A stretch of DNA of 64,000 nt from contig NZ_PVNL01000042.1 in assembly GCF_002994635.1 (NCBI RefSeq), forward strand, positions 1 through 64,000, read 5' to 3'. Origin of the DNA: Enhygromyxa salina (lineage in GTDB: Bacteria; Myxococcota_A; Polyangia; Nannocystales; Nannocystaceae). The number at the start of each line of letters is the position of its first letter. Within the stretch, counting starts at the first letter, position 1. Position numbers and translations under genes: made by a program. The notes beneath the pieces are model-generated. The model made no database searches. It was not told the origin of the DNA and was given only the letters and a program-made list of their open reading frames with translations. Below are positions 15,322-24,795 of the stretch, piece by piece.

Positions 15322-17574
15322 ATGTCCAGACTCGCCAATTTGCAGTTCAGCGTCAGCTTCGACAACGACCCCGATGCCAACTGGCAGGTCGTCAACCTCT
15401 CGCTCACGGAGTCGATCAACGACCACTACACCGCGAGCATCGAGGTCGAGACCGAAGACGCCCACGCCGACACCAGCGACCTGCTCGGCACCACCTGCGA
15501 GGTCTCGATGCAGCGGGGTGAGCATCCGCCGCGCTTCGTCCATGGCGTGGTCGCGCGGGTCGACTACCTCGGCCACCACGAGCACCACGTCCACGCGCGG
15601 GTCACCGTGGTCCCCGCGTTCGCGCTGGCCAAGTCGCGGATCAACTCGCGGATCTGGCAGGACATGTCGGTCCAGGACATCGTCCGCGAGGTCCTCGCCA
15701 ACACCCTCGACGAGTACGGCCGCAGCGTCGAGTTTGGCCACCTGCAGCGCGGGCTCTCGACCCGCGACTACTGCGTGCAGTACCGCGAGAGCGACCACGA
15801 CTTCGTGTGTCGCCTGCTCGAGGAAGAGGGCATCGCGTGGTTCTTCGTCCACGACGGTGAGCGCGGCCACGAGGTCCTGACGCTGTGCGACGACAACGAG
15901 GACTACCCCAAGCACGCCAACGTCGACGGCACGGCCACGCTCCCGATCATCGCGCACAACCCCGACGAGGCCGACATCGAGTCGCTGCAGGCGTTCGAGT
16001 GGGCCCAGCAGCTGACGACCACCTCGGTCTCGCTCAGTGAGTTCGACGCGGGCAGCCCCTCCGCGGGCGCGGCCGATCTCCAGGGTGAGGCCGACGCCCG
16101 CGGTCGGAGCCGCCAGATCGTCGATCATGGTCAGCGTCGGTTCGGCACCGGTGAGCTCGGCCAGCGCGCCCAGGACATGCAGCAGAGCCTGCGCATGTCC
16201 GGCTCGCTCGCCACCTGTGAGAGCAACGCCTCATCGGCTCGGATCGGCCATCGGTTCATGCTCGACGGCGCCAACCATGACGGCACGCCCAGCGAGTGGC
16301 TGGTGACCAGCATGCTGCACGACTACGGCGGGGATGGGGCCGGCGGCGCGCAGGTCTATCGCAACACCTTGACCTGTGTCCCTGCCACGGTCGTGATTCG
16401 CCCGCGCGAGCTCACCCCCAAGCCGGAGGTCCGCGGCCCGCAGACCGCGACCGTGGTCGGCGGCGGCGAGATCGACGTCGACGCCAGCGGTCGGATCCAG
16501 GTTCAATTCCACTGGACCAAGAACCCCGAGCAGCGCGGTGGGTCGGGCGGGACCTCGTGTCGGCTCCGCTGCGCGCAGAGCTGGGCCGGCCCGGGCTGGG
16601 GCGCGCAGTTCATTCCGCGGGTCGGCATGGAGGTCGTCGTCGAGTTCCTCGAGGGCAACCCCGACCGGCCGCTCGTGACCGGCTGCGTCTACAACGGCGC
16701 CAACGAGCCACCGTTCGCGCTGCCCGGCAACTCGACCCAGAGCGGCTGGCGCAGCAACAGCTCGCCGGGCGGCGGCGGCAGCAACGAGCTGCGCTTCGAG
16801 GACGCCGCCGGCTCCGAGGAGATCTACCTCCACGGGCAAAAAGACTGGAACACCGAGATCAAGCACGACAAGGCCCAGACGGTCGGCAACAACGAGTCGC
16901 TGCGGGTCGGCAACAACCGCCGCAAGTCCGTGCAGGCCAACGAGACCGAGTCGATCGGGGCCAACAAGAACGTCACCGTCGGCGAGGATCAACTCGAGGT
17001 CATCGGCGCCAACATGACGCTGACCGTGGGCGTCAACCAAGCCGTGGAGATCGGCGCAGACCAGAGCGTGACGGTCGGCGCCAGCCGCAGCGAGAGCATC
17101 GGCGCCAGCGCGACCCAGACCGTGCTCGTGGCCAAGACCGTGACCGTCGGCGGCATGCTGGCCACGATCGTCGGCGGCGCGATGAACACCTCGGTCGGCG
17201 CCGCGCTCCTCGAGGAGGTCGGCGGCATCAAGACAGTCGCCGTGGGCGGCGCGAGCGGAGAGAGCGTGGTCGGGCCCAAGTCCGTCGACGCGGCCTCGAT
17301 TCAGCACAGCGCCCGCAGTGATCTCAGCGCCACCGCTGGCGCCAACGTCAGCGTCTCAGCCGGCAAGGACATGGCGATCACCGCCAAGGGCGAGCTCTCG
17401 ATCGCCGGCAAGAAGAAGGGGCTGATCGAGCTCGAGTCCGACCTCACGATCAAGGTCGGCAAGGCCTCGATCACGCTCAGCAAGAACGGCGAGATCAAGC
17501 TCGAAGGCACCAAGATCAGCGTGAAGGGCAAAGACTCGATCACGCTCAAGGCCAAGAAGGTCAACCAGAACTGA
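15322..17574 (+). CDS. vgrG: Type VI secretion tip protein VgrG
   Basis: A 750-residue spike protein. The N-terminal gp27-like region (residues about 1-340) contains RESDHDFVCRLLEEEGIAWFF. A gp5 OB-fold follows with VQFHWTKNPE and WAGPGWGAQFIPRVGMEVVVEFLEGNPDRPLVTG, then a long beta-helix needle made of repeated TVG / SIGA / VGAN units, ending in a DUF2345-like stretch of Lys-rich strands. It trimerises at the tip of the Hcp tube and is expelled into target cells. No tube, sheath or baseplate gene is in the window, so this is an orphan vgrG island. A broken Uma2 gene and a large putative effector follow. Confidence 0.95.
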   Translation: MSRLANLQFSVSFDNDPDANWQVVNLSLTESINDHYTASIEVETEDAHADTSDLLGTTCEVSMQRGEHPPRFVHGVVARVDYLGHHEHHVHARVTVVPAFALAKSRINSRIWQDMSVQDIVREVLANTLDEYGRSVEFGHLQRGLSTRDYCVQYRESDHDFVCRLLEEEGIAWFFVHDGERGHEVLTLCDDNEDYPKHANVDGTATLPIIAHNPDEADIESLQAFEWAQQLTTTSVSLSEFDAGSPSAGAADLQGEADARGRSRQIVDHGQRRFGTGELGQRAQDMQQSLRMSGSLATCESNASSARIGHRFMLDGANHDGTPSEWLVTSMLHDYGGDGAGGAQVYRNTLTCVPATVVIRPRELTPKPEVRGPQTATVVGGGEIDVDASGRIQVQFHWTKNPEQRGGSGGTSCRLRCAQSWAGPGWGAQFIPRVGMEVVVEFLEGNPDRPLVTGCVYNGANEPPFALPGNSTQSGWRSNSSPGGGGSNELRFEDAAGSEEIYLHGQKDWNTEIKHDKAQTVGNNESLRVGNNRRKSVQANETESIGANKNVTVGEDQLEVIGANMTLTVGVNQAVEIGADQSVTVGASRSESIGASATQTVLVAKTVTVGGMLATIVGGAMNTSVGAALLEEVGGIKTVAVGGASGESVVGPKSVDAASIQHSARSDLSATAGANVSVSAGKDMAITAKGELSIAGKKKGLIELESDLTIKVGKASITLSKNGEIKLEGTKISVKGKDSITLKAKKVNQN

Positions 17575-17626
17575 CGACCGCCGCGTGCGCCACGGCGACG
17601 TGTTCGGGATCGGGTAGAGTGGGTCC

Positions 17627-17908
17627 GTGTCCGGTTCAGGCACGGGTTCCCGCATGAGCGCCGCGCAGTACCTCGAGCTCGAGCGCGCCGCCTCGGCCAA
17701 GCACGAGCTGTGGCGTGGCGAGGTGTTCGAGGACCATGTTCTGGTCGCCCAGACGCGGATCCTGGTCGAGCACTATGTTCGGCAAAACGACGGCAGCTGG
17801 AGGCTGCGAGCGCTGGAAGCTGGGGATCAATTGCACCTCGCGGGCGTCGCCGGGGCGATCCTGATCGACGACATCTATCGCAAAGTTCCGCTCCCGACTG
17901 ACCGCTGA
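17627..17908 (+). pseudogene. Internally deleted Uma2-family nuclease remnant
   Basis: The 93-residue product joins the typical start of Uma2/DUF820 proteins (MSAAQYLELERAASAKHELWRGE) directly to the typical end (DHVLVAQTRILVEHYVRQ..DGSW, then a final ILIDDIY). The central ~90 residues, which carry the PD-(D/E)xK catalytic residues, are missing. The frame is open across the join. It starts at GTG 17627 or ATG 17654. I read it as a decayed gene, although a short domesticated protein cannot be excluded. It lies between vgrG and the putative effector. Confidence 0.65.
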
Positions 17909-18012
17909 GTCCCCCGCCCCGCTCGACCAAACCCTGGGTCTGGCAGCCGACTGGAGTGCCACGAACGGTCGCAGCGCCGATATTCGCGAGGTATGATGCC
18001 ATTCCCATTGGC

Positions 18013-18020
18013 GGGAGGAG
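18013..18020 (+). promoter_or_regulatory. Shine-Dalgarno deciding the GTG start at 18026
   Basis: A GGGAGGAG sequence lies 5 bases before the GTG at 18026. This makes that GTG the likely start instead of the in-frame ATGs at 17993 and 17996, which have no such site. Confidence 0.7.
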
Positions 18021-18025
18021 ACCGC

Positions 18026-20521
18026 GTGAAAGTTCGACGAGACGATGCCTGGATGACGTTCAATGCGGCCACGGACGCCGACGACTTCAGCGGCGTGCGG
18101 ATCAAGGAAGTCCGGGCGTCGCCGCTCGTGCCGGGCGGGCGCACGCACGTCTCGCTGTTCGTCAGCGAAGATGGCGGCCGGCCGCACCCGCGCATGCAAT
18201 TCGAGATGCCGCCGTGGGACGACCCCAACCCGCCCGCGCAGCTGTTCAATCCAGCGCCCGCGCCAGCCGACGCGGACAGCCTGCGCGACGCGATCACGGC
18301 CGCGCTCGCCGACCACGCGCAGCTGCTCGCGGCCAAGGATCCAGAGCTCGACCTCGCCCACCCCAACAGCCGCAAGTACGCGCGCAACAGCGTGCGAACC
18401 CAGCGAATCGCCGGCTTGTTCGCCGAGATCCGCAGCTTCGCAGCCAAGGCCGGGCTGGGCGCAGCCGGGGACTATGTGATCACCGAGCTCGAAGACCTGG
18501 CCTACGCGACCCGGATGCAATTCGACGACGTCGACACGGGCACCTATCACAGCTACGAGAAAGACGCGCCCTTCGTTCATTATCTGGAGACGATCCTCGC
18601 CAGCCTCCCGCCCGAGGGCAGCGAGGCCCTCGCGGTCCTGCCCTCGGGCGAGGCCAACGCGATCATGCTGCAGCGCGAGCAGGCCCAGCACCACCTCGAC
18701 CACCTGATGCGCCACAAGTATGCCTATGCGGGCATCGCCGAGACCGACATCGAGCGCACGCTCGGCGGCCTGATGATCGATCGTGACACCCGCAAGATCG
18801 TGTCGGAGACGCCCGAGACCGCGCAGAGCCTGCTCCCGGCTTACGAGCTGCTGCGCGTCGAGCCGGGCTCCGATCACATCCACGCGGCGGCCTGGGTCTA
18901 CCGCTCGGGCGCGGGCATCCACCTCCAAGACGGCACCAAGATCCAGGTCAGCGAGGATCAGCTGCGCCGGGTCGCGGTCGCCACCCACAACATCAGCTTC
19001 GCCCGGGCCAACGGTGACCCTCGCCTGCGCAAACACATGCGCCTGGACTGGGACAACAACGGCTACGTCGCCAACGGCAAGATCGACTGGGTCAGCTGGG
19101 CCGGCCACTGCGACATCAAGGCGATCATGGAGCAGCTCGGTGTCACGCTCGACGACGCCAGCACGGTCACCGAGTACCGCAGCGACACTGGGGCCACGAC
19201 CGTGTGGACCGAGCCGCTGCTCGTCGAGGCGATCGCCAGCGTGCTCGAGCTCGGCTCGATCTACCAGCGGTTTGACGGCTCGGGCGTGATCAAGCGCGGG
19301 ATCACCCGATTTGGCGGGGCCCGCAACGACAGCCGCCCCGACCGCATCCAGCTGACCGGGCTCGGCGAGGGCAAGCATGTTCGGTGGCCGCTGACCGGCC
19401 GGCAAGACAGCTTCATCGTGACCGGCATGACGATCGACGGCGAGCCTGTCGACCTCGACACCGTGTTTTTTGCGCAGCTCCCCGATCTCGACGCGCTCGA
19501 GCTCCACGACAACCCGCGGTTCTTGAAGGTCATTGAGGGCGACTACAACCTCATCGACGTCAGCGGGGCCACGCTCGAGGTCGAGCTCGAGCTCGACAGC
19601 ATCGACCCACACACCGGGTACCCGGTCCGCAAGCGCGACACCACCACGATCGATCTCGGACCCAGCCCGACCGAGGCGCGCTACTTCATGGGTACTCACG
19701 TGCAGGACCCCGCGGCCCGCGAGCTGTACCGGGTCTACCTCGACCGCGAGCACCACCAATTCGTGGCTGAGCTCGACCGCTATGAGAAGCAGGGCCAGGC
19801 CTGGGTCGCCGTCCCGCAGCCAGACAAGACCGTCACATTCCCGCTCGCCAAGCCGCTCGGCTGCACGCTCTCGCGCGAGGCCAAGTACGACGATCCGGCC
19901 ATGTTCCAGTCGCTGATCGAGGTCGCGCTGCGCACGGGCCAGAACATCTGCGCCGACACCGACATGCAGGCCGCGGTCTGGAACGGCGTCGTGCTCGGGC
20001 TCAGCAGCGAGCGCACCGGGGTCAACCGCGACAGCCGGGTCGAAGCCTGGAAGGTCGAGGTCGACGCCCGATTTGGCCGGGCTGGGCTCGCGTACCTGGT
20101 CGCGCGGGCCGAGGACGGCACGCCCAAGTCCTACTGCCCGGCGCCCCAAAACGGCGGTCTCGAGGCCGTGGACTTCCTGTGGCAGGACTTCCCCGACGTC
20201 GGCACCAAGGGCAAGATCGGCGAGGACTGGGTCGTCAACAAGACCATGGTCGAGCGCGGCATCGTCGGCACTCGGGTCGCGCCCAGCTCACCGGGCGGGT
20301 TGTTCATCGAGGATCAGCACATCAAGAACCTGTATGAGGTCTTGTTCTGCGCGATGGGGGGCTTCCCGTTCACGATCGTGCACGGCAACAAGCGCTGGGG
20401 GTACGAGAGCGAGGCGGCCCACCAGGCCGCGGTCGCCAAGCTCGAGGCGCTGCGCGGGGCGCTGAAGTTCGAAGACGGCGAGCGCGACGTATCAGCCGAC
20501 GGCGACGGCGATGACGAGTAG
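18026..20521 (+). CDS. Large protein with transglutaminase-like motif, putative type VI effector
   Basis: An 831-residue protein with no signal peptide. Its middle holds DWVSWAGHC (Cys362), similar to the W-x-G-H-C active-site block of elicitor-type transglutaminases (GP42 family). The region before it (AAWVYRSGAGIHLQDG, WDNNGYVANGKIDWV) fits that family loosely. His and Asp partners cannot be assigned with confidence. The N-terminal ~250 residues and the C-terminal region are unrecognised, and the last residues are an acidic DGDGDDE tail. It sits 452 bases after vgrG on the same strand, the usual place for a cargo effector. No immunity gene is evident; the next gene runs the other way. The activity call is tentative. 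Confidence 0.55.
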   Translation: MKVRRDDAWMTFNAATDADDFSGVRIKEVRASPLVPGGRTHVSLFVSEDGGRPHPRMQFEMPPWDDPNPPAQLFNPAPAPADADSLRDAITAALADHAQLLAAKDPELDLAHPNSRKYARNSVRTQRIAGLFAEIRSFAAKAGLGAAGDYVITELEDLAYATRMQFDDVDTGTYHSYEKDAPFVHYLETILASLPPEGSEALAVLPSGEANAIMLQREQAQHHLDHLMRHKYAYAGIAETDIERTLGGLMIDRDTRKIVSETPETAQSLLPAYELLRVEPGSDHIHAAAWVYRSGAGIHLQDGTKIQVSEDQLRRVAVATHNISFARANGDPRLRKHMRLDWDNNGYVANGKIDWVSWAGHCDIKAIMEQLGVTLDDASTVTEYRSDTGATTVWTEPLLVEAIASVLELGSIYQRFDGSGVIKRGITRFGGARNDSRPDRIQLTGLGEGKHVRWPLTGRQDSFIVTGMTIDGEPVDLDTVFFAQLPDLDALELHDNPRFLKVIEGDYNLIDVSGATLEVELELDSIDPHTGYPVRKRDTTTIDLGPSPTEARYFMGTHVQDPAARELYRVYLDREHHQFVAELDRYEKQGQAWVAVPQPDKTVTFPLAKPLGCTLSREAKYDDPAMFQSLIEVALRTGQNICADTDMQAAVWNGVVLGLSSERTGVNRDSRVEAWKVEVDARFGRAGLAYLVARAEDGTPKSYCPAPQNGGLEAVDFLWQDFPDVGTKGKIGEDWVVNKTMVERGIVGTRVAPSSPGGLFIEDQHIKNLYEVLFCAMGGFPFTIVHGNKRWGYESEAAHQAAVAKLEALRGALKFEDGERDVSADGDGDDE

Positions 20522-20541
20522 CGTCGGGAGCCCGGCCGTCG

Positions 20542-21858
20542 TCACGCCTCGCGCAACAGCGACCGCCAGTCCGCCTCGGCCTCGAGCGCCGCGAGCAGCG
20601 AGTTCATGCCAAACAGGATCCGGCTGAGCAAGACCAGGCCATGGCGCTTGGGCTCGCGCCAGCCGATCTTCAGCAGGTTCTTGGCCACGGTCAGCTTGGC
20701 CTCGAGCGTGACCTGGGCCAGCCGCGTGGTGTAGTCGCGGGTGTAGCGGTAGGGCTGTGGTGCGAGCACGGGCTCGAAGCAGTAGCGCACGTAGGACTCG
20801 ATGATCCCGCGCAGCGGCGCCGAGGTGTCGTCCGGGAACTCGAGCGCGTCGGCGAGCACCGCCCACAGCGAGTCGCCCTCGCGGCCGTCGAGGATCGCCT
20901 CGATGACCCGCCCAAACGCGGCGCGCGAGTCCTCGTCGAAGTACTGCACACACCCAAAGTCGAGGAACACCACGCGCGCGTCGCCAGGAAACAAAAAATT
21001 GCCTGGGTGCGGGTCGGCGTTGAACATGCCGTGGCGCAGCAGCGAGCGAAACACGAACCGAAACAGCACCTCGCCGATCGCCGTGCGCCGCGCGTCGTCG
21101 GCCGTGGCCACGACCTCGTCGAGGTGCTGCCCGGCCATCAGCTCGGTGACCAACACCCGCTCGGTGCACAGCGGCTCGTACACGGCGGGGATCAGCACGC
21201 GCTCGTCGTCGGCCCAGCGCGCGGCGAAGGTCGCCATGTTCGCAGCCTCGCGCCGGTAGTCGCACTCCTCGCCGATCCGCTCGAGAAAGTCCTGGACCAT
21301 CACGCCGGTCTGCACATTGGGCACGATCGCCTGGATGGTCCGGGCGATCGAGCCGGCGTTGCGAAGATCGCTGGTCACCGCCTTGCCGATGTCCGGGTAC
21401 TGGATCTTGACCGCGACCGCGCGACCATCGGGCAGTCGCGCTCGGTAGACCTGGCCGATCGAGGCCGCGGCGATCGGCTCGGTCTCGAAGCTCGCAAACG
21501 CCTCGGTGTACGGGCGCCCGAGCTCGGCCTCGAGCAGCGCGCGCATCGGATCCCACCCCAGCGGCTGGGCGTTGACCTGCAAGCGCGAGAGCAGCTCGGC
21601 GTAGATGCCCTGGTACTCCGGCGGCACGACCCCGTCCATGAACGAGAGGATCTGCCCCACCTTCATCGGCAGGCCCTTCATCTCACCCATCGTCTCGAAC
21701 AGCTGCTCCGCCGTGCGCCGATGCAGGGCCTCGAGCGCGGCGTCCCTTCCACTCGAGATCCGCGTACCCAGGGCGCTGGCGGCCGCGCCCCCGACCCGCG
21801 CTGCGAGCCCGCCAAGTCGCGCCAACCGACCTGCGCGGCCAGTCCGAAACCCGCTCAT
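20542..21858 (-). CDS. ABC1/UbiB-family atypical kinase
   Basis: A 438-residue member of the UbiB/ADCK family. It has the KxGQ signature helix (PMKVGQILSF), the Ala-rich loop AAASIGQVYRA that replaces the glycine-rich loop, a VAVKIQYP lysine strand, MFNADPHPGNFLF for the catalytic loop and VFLDFGCVQYF for the metal-binding DFG. Members support quinone or other isoprenoid lipid metabolism, probably as ATPases at the membrane. An N-terminal Arg/Ala-rich stretch may be amphipathic. The ATG at 21858 is chosen; the reading upstream is low-complexity. It diverges from the radical SAM operon. Confidence 0.9.
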   Translation of the reverse strand: MSGFRTGRAGRLARLGGLAARVGGAAASALGTRISSGRDAALEALHRRTAEQLFETMGEMKGLPMKVGQILSFMDGVVPPEYQGIYAELLSRLQVNAQPLGWDPMRALLEAELGRPYTEAFASFETEPIAAASIGQVYRARLPDGRAVAVKIQYPDIGKAVTSDLRNAGSIARTIQAIVPNVQTGVMVQDFLERIGEECDYRREAANMATFAARWADDERVLIPAVYEPLCTERVLVTELMAGQHLDEVVATADDARRTAIGEVLFRFVFRSLLRHGMFNADPHPGNFLFPGDARVVFLDFGCVQYFDEDSRAAFGRVIEAILDGREGDSLWAVLADALEFPDDTSAPLRGIIESYVRYCFEPVLAPQPYRYTRDYTTRLAQVTLEAKLTVAKNLLKIGWREPKRHGLVLLSRILFGMNSLLAALEAEADWRSLLREA

Positions 21859-21995
21859 GCGCCGATGGTGCCACACTCGCGCGCCGACGGCTGGGTCACC
21901 TGGGGCCGCGAGGCCGGACTCGGGTTGGGGCGCGGGTTGGGGCCCGGTTGGGGGTTGGCTGGGCGCGGGGACCGTCGTGTACGATCGACGCAGCC

Positions 21996-22739
21996 ATGGT
22001 CGAGCTGAGGCCACAAAACCTGACGCTGACCGGCGCGCTGCCGCGGGATCGCCCGACCGACGCGCGAGCCCATCGCGTCTATGTTGCGACCACCAACCAC
22101 TGCAATCGGGCGTGCCCATGGTGCAGCACCTGCTCATCGCCGCGCGGGAACAGCTTCATCTCGCTCCCGGACTACGCCGCCAGCTTCCCCAGCGAAGGTC
22201 CGTTCGAGGTCCAGCTCGAGGGCGGTGAGCCGACGATCCATCCGCAGTTCTCCGAGCTCGTGCGCCTGGCTCGGGCCGAGCCCCGGTGCGCGCGTGTGGT
22301 GATCGTCACCAACGGCGTGGTGCTGCCGCGCACGCGTGCACCGCTGCGCGCGTGGCTGCTCGAGCTCGGCGCGCCGCTGACGATCAAGCTGTCGATCAAT
22401 CACCACCTGCTCGCCCAGGACGACCAGCTGCTCGCGCTCGCGGCCTTGCTGCACGACGAGCTGGCCTCGCTCGGAGCCGAGCGCGAGCTGGTGCTCAACG
22501 TGCGCCTGCGCCCCGACGCCCCCGGACAGGACGTGTGGGTGCGCGAGGCCGTCGCCCAAGCTGGCCTGCTCGAGCTCGCCAACGTGTTTCACCTGCAGGC
22601 CTACGGCTTCGCCAGCGAGCGAGCCGGCTGGGCGGCGCCGTTCGTGGTCGGGACCAACTTCACGCTGGTCAACCCCGACGGCCGCACCCACGGCCCCGAT
22701 CTCGTCGGGCGGTCCGAGGCCATGCGGGTGCTGCCGTGA
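21996..22739 (+). CDS. Radical SAM protein 1 of a four-gene operon
   Basis: A 247-residue radical SAM enzyme. The 4Fe-4S cluster is bound by C36-x3-C40-x2-C43, with another Cys at 46, and a QLEGGEPTIHP motif follows for SAM binding. There is no C-terminal SPASM extension, so it has a single visible cluster. The start ATG at 21996 precedes a short leader before the core. Its TGA overlaps the GTG of the next gene by 4 bases. The family covers peptide, tRNA and cofactor modification; the substrate is unknown. Confidence 0.85.
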   Translation: MVELRPQNLTLTGALPRDRPTDARAHRVYVATTNHCNRACPWCSTCSSPRGNSFISLPDYAASFPSEGPFEVQLEGGEPTIHPQFSELVRLARAEPRCARVVIVTNGVVLPRTRAPLRAWLLELGAPLTIKLSINHHLLAQDDQLLALAALLHDELASLGAERELVLNVRLRPDAPGQDVWVREAVAQAGLLELANVFHLQAYGFASERAGWAAPFVVGTNFTLVNPDGRTHGPDLVGRSEAMRVLP

Positions 22740-23809
22740 GCGAGGTCGTCGATCCACGCGGGTTCGTCTCGCAGTGGCGGCGACGCAAGAGCGCCGCGTT
22801 CGACCTCCGCGCCAACAGCACGGCCGGTGCCGCGGTCGACCTCGAGCTGTGGGGCCGCGCGGTCTCGGTGTATGGCAACGCCAACTTCTCGGTCTACAGC
22901 GCGCAGGTCTGCAACGCCCGCTGCCGGTTTTGCGTCGAGGAGCTGCGCCCCGCCTCACGCGGGCACGAGCTGGCGCGCCAGCGCACGGTCGAGTCCGACG
23001 ACGCAGCCTACTTCGCCGCGCTCGAGGCCTCGCTCGAGGCCCTGCGCCCGCTCGCCCCGACGATCTCGATCACCGGGGGCGAGCCCAGCAAGGATCCCCG
23101 CCTGCCCCAGATCCTGGCGCTGTGCAGCCGCTACCCGTCCAAGCGGCGCTCGCTGACCACCAACGGGTCGGGCCTGCTCGACGTCCACGCAGGCGCGCCG
23201 CTGATCCAGCACATCGTGAACGCGGGGGTCGAGCACCTCAACATCAGCCGCGCGCACCCAGATCACGATCACAACGCCCGGCTCATGGTGTTTCGCGAGG
23301 GCTTGCAGCTCGAGCAGCTGCGCGAGGTCGTGGCTTTCGCCAGCGCCGGGGGCTGCCGCACGCGCTTGTCGTGTGTGTTGGTCGAGCGGGCGATCGACTC
23401 GCTCGCGGGCATCCGCGCGTACCTGGACTTCGCCGCCGAGCTCGGGGTCGACAACGTGATCTTTCGCCAGCTGATGCACGTCGATCGTGAGTCGGTCGCG
23501 CAGAACTTCGTCGTCGCGTTCAGCGATCGCATGCGGACCCAGCTCGAGCCGCTGCTCGATCAGATCAGCGACGCGCCCGACTTCGAATTTCAGCGGCAGA
23601 TCGTTGGCTATTATTACTACGTGGAGGTCTGGCGGTATCGGGGCATCGACGTGGTGTTCGAAGAGGCCGACCTCGCCCAGCTCGAGCGCACCAAGCAGAC
23701 CATGCCGGGGGTGATCCACGAGCTGATCTTTCACCCCAACGCCAAGCTCGCCTCGACCTGGCAGCCCTGGGACGGCGTGCTCGGCCCGCCAGCGCGGGTG
23801 CCTGCGTGA
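22736..23809 (+). CDS. Radical SAM protein 2 (MoaA-like)
   Basis: A 357-residue radical SAM enzyme starting at GTG in a GTGA overlap. The cluster motif is C59-x3-C63-x2-C66, preceded by VYGNANFSVYSAQ, and the SAM-binding ISITGGEPSKDPRL segment lies near residue 120. The LTTNGSGLL and VEHLNISRAHPD segments are MoaA-like. The C-terminal part is rich in aromatics (IVGYYYYVEVWRYRG) and has no extra Cys cluster, unlike MoaA or SPASM enzymes. It probably acts with its upstream neighbour, either successively on one substrate or as a heterodimer. Confidence 0.85.
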   Translation: MSEVVDPRGFVSQWRRRKSAAFDLRANSTAGAAVDLELWGRAVSVYGNANFSVYSAQVCNARCRFCVEELRPASRGHELARQRTVESDDAAYFAALEASLEALRPLAPTISITGGEPSKDPRLPQILALCSRYPSKRRSLTTNGSGLLDVHAGAPLIQHIVNAGVEHLNISRAHPDHDHNARLMVFREGLQLEQLREVVAFASAGGCRTRLSCVLVERAIDSLAGIRAYLDFAAELGVDNVIFRQLMHVDRESVAQNFVVAFSDRMRTQLEPLLDQISDAPDFEFQRQIVGYYYYVEVWRYRGIDVVFEEADLAQLERTKQTMPGVIHELIFHPNAKLASTWQPWDGVLGPPARVPA

Positions 23810-24795
23810 GCCTGGTCCGGGCGGCCCTGCCCTATCTCGGCGACAACCTGCTGCTGCTCGCTGATCTGTGCAGCGCGCTCGAGTCCGACATGCGCGGGCG
23901 GGTGCTGCTGCGGGCCAGCGAGTCGAACAAGCTCGAGCGGATCCTCGCCCACGGGACCGACCGCGGCGGGTACCCGGGCGATCGACGCTGGCGCCACGAT
24001 CCCAGCGTCGCCCACGAAGACGTGATCTTCGCGACCACGCCAGCGCACAACCAGGCCGCCGAGGCCGACCCTGCCCGCTCGAGCTCGCTGAAGAAGTTCG
24101 CGGGCATCGACGAGCCGCTGCTGCTGATCTACGAGGCCGACGCGCTCGAGCAGCTGCGACCGACCGAATTTCGGTTTCGCCACGCATACGCCAAGCTCGC
24201 GGCCCTGCGCGCGGTGGTGCCGGTCACCAAGCTCGCGCTGCCCGACGGGTGGTTTCGTGCGGCCGAAGGCATGGCGTATCGAGATCTGGTCGAGCGCGCG
24301 CTGACGGGGCCAAGCCGCGGCCAGATCGTCGAGGTCGGCTGCTGGCTCGGACGCAGCACCTCGTACATCGCAGGGCTATGCCGCGCGCGCAAGGCCAGGC
24401 TCAGCTGCGTCGACACCTGGTCTGGATCCAGCGATCGCTTCGACCTCGGGTACCGCGAGCGCCTGGCCACCCGCGACATCGAGGCCGAGTTTCGCCAGCA
24501 CCTCACCGCGCTCGGAGTCGACGCCGAATGCATCCGACGGCCCTCGGTCGCGGCCGCGGCCAGGTTCGAGCCGGGCGCGGTCGATCTCGTGTTCCTCGAC
24601 GCATCCCACGACCGAGCGGCCGTGAGCGCGGACATTCACGCGTGGCTGCCCTGCCTGCGCAGCGGGGGGATCCTCGCCGGTCACGACTTCGCCGAGGATC
24701 ACCCGGGCGTGGTCGCGGCCGTCGAGCAGGCCGCGGCCACGCTCGAATGTCCGATCCAGCGCGGCCCCGGCAGCTTGTGGTGGGTGCAGGCATGA
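23806..24795 (+). CDS. Two-domain protein: unknown N-terminal domain plus class I methyltransferase
   Basis: A 329-residue protein starting at GTG in a GTGA overlap. Residues about 1-155 form an unrecognised domain with GRVLLRASESNKLERILAHGTDRGGY and DVIFATTPAHNQ, somewhat like small ADP-ribosyltransferase-type folds, but I cannot confirm this. Residues about 175-329 are a Methyltransf_24-type Rossmann domain (EVGCWLGRSTSYIAG, CVDTWSG, DLVFLDASHDRAAVSADIHAW, GGILAGHDF). The fusion suggests that recognition or a first modification is coupled to methyl transfer. It overlaps the following gene by 4 bases (ATGA). Confidence 0.75.
   Translation: MSLVRAALPYLGDNLLLLADLCSALESDMRGRVLLRASESNKLERILAHGTDRGGYPGDRRWRHDPSVAHEDVIFATTPAHNQAAEADPARSSSLKKFAGIDEPLLLIYEADALEQLRPTEFRFRHAYAKLAALRAVVPVTKLALPDGWFRAAEGMAYRDLVERALTGPSRGQIVEVGCWLGRSTSYIAGLCRARKARLSCVDTWSGSSDRFDLGYRERLATRDIEAEFRQHLTALGVDAECIRRPSVAAAARFEPGAVDLVFLDASHDRAAVSADIHAWLPCLRSGGILAGHDFAEDHPGVVAAVEQAAATLECPIQRGPGSLWWVQA

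Noticed and set aside
17636..20149. 837-residue open frame antisense to the putative effector
   Set aside because: The plus-strand gene has a strong Shine-Dalgarno and the better codon pattern; the antisense protein is low complexity.
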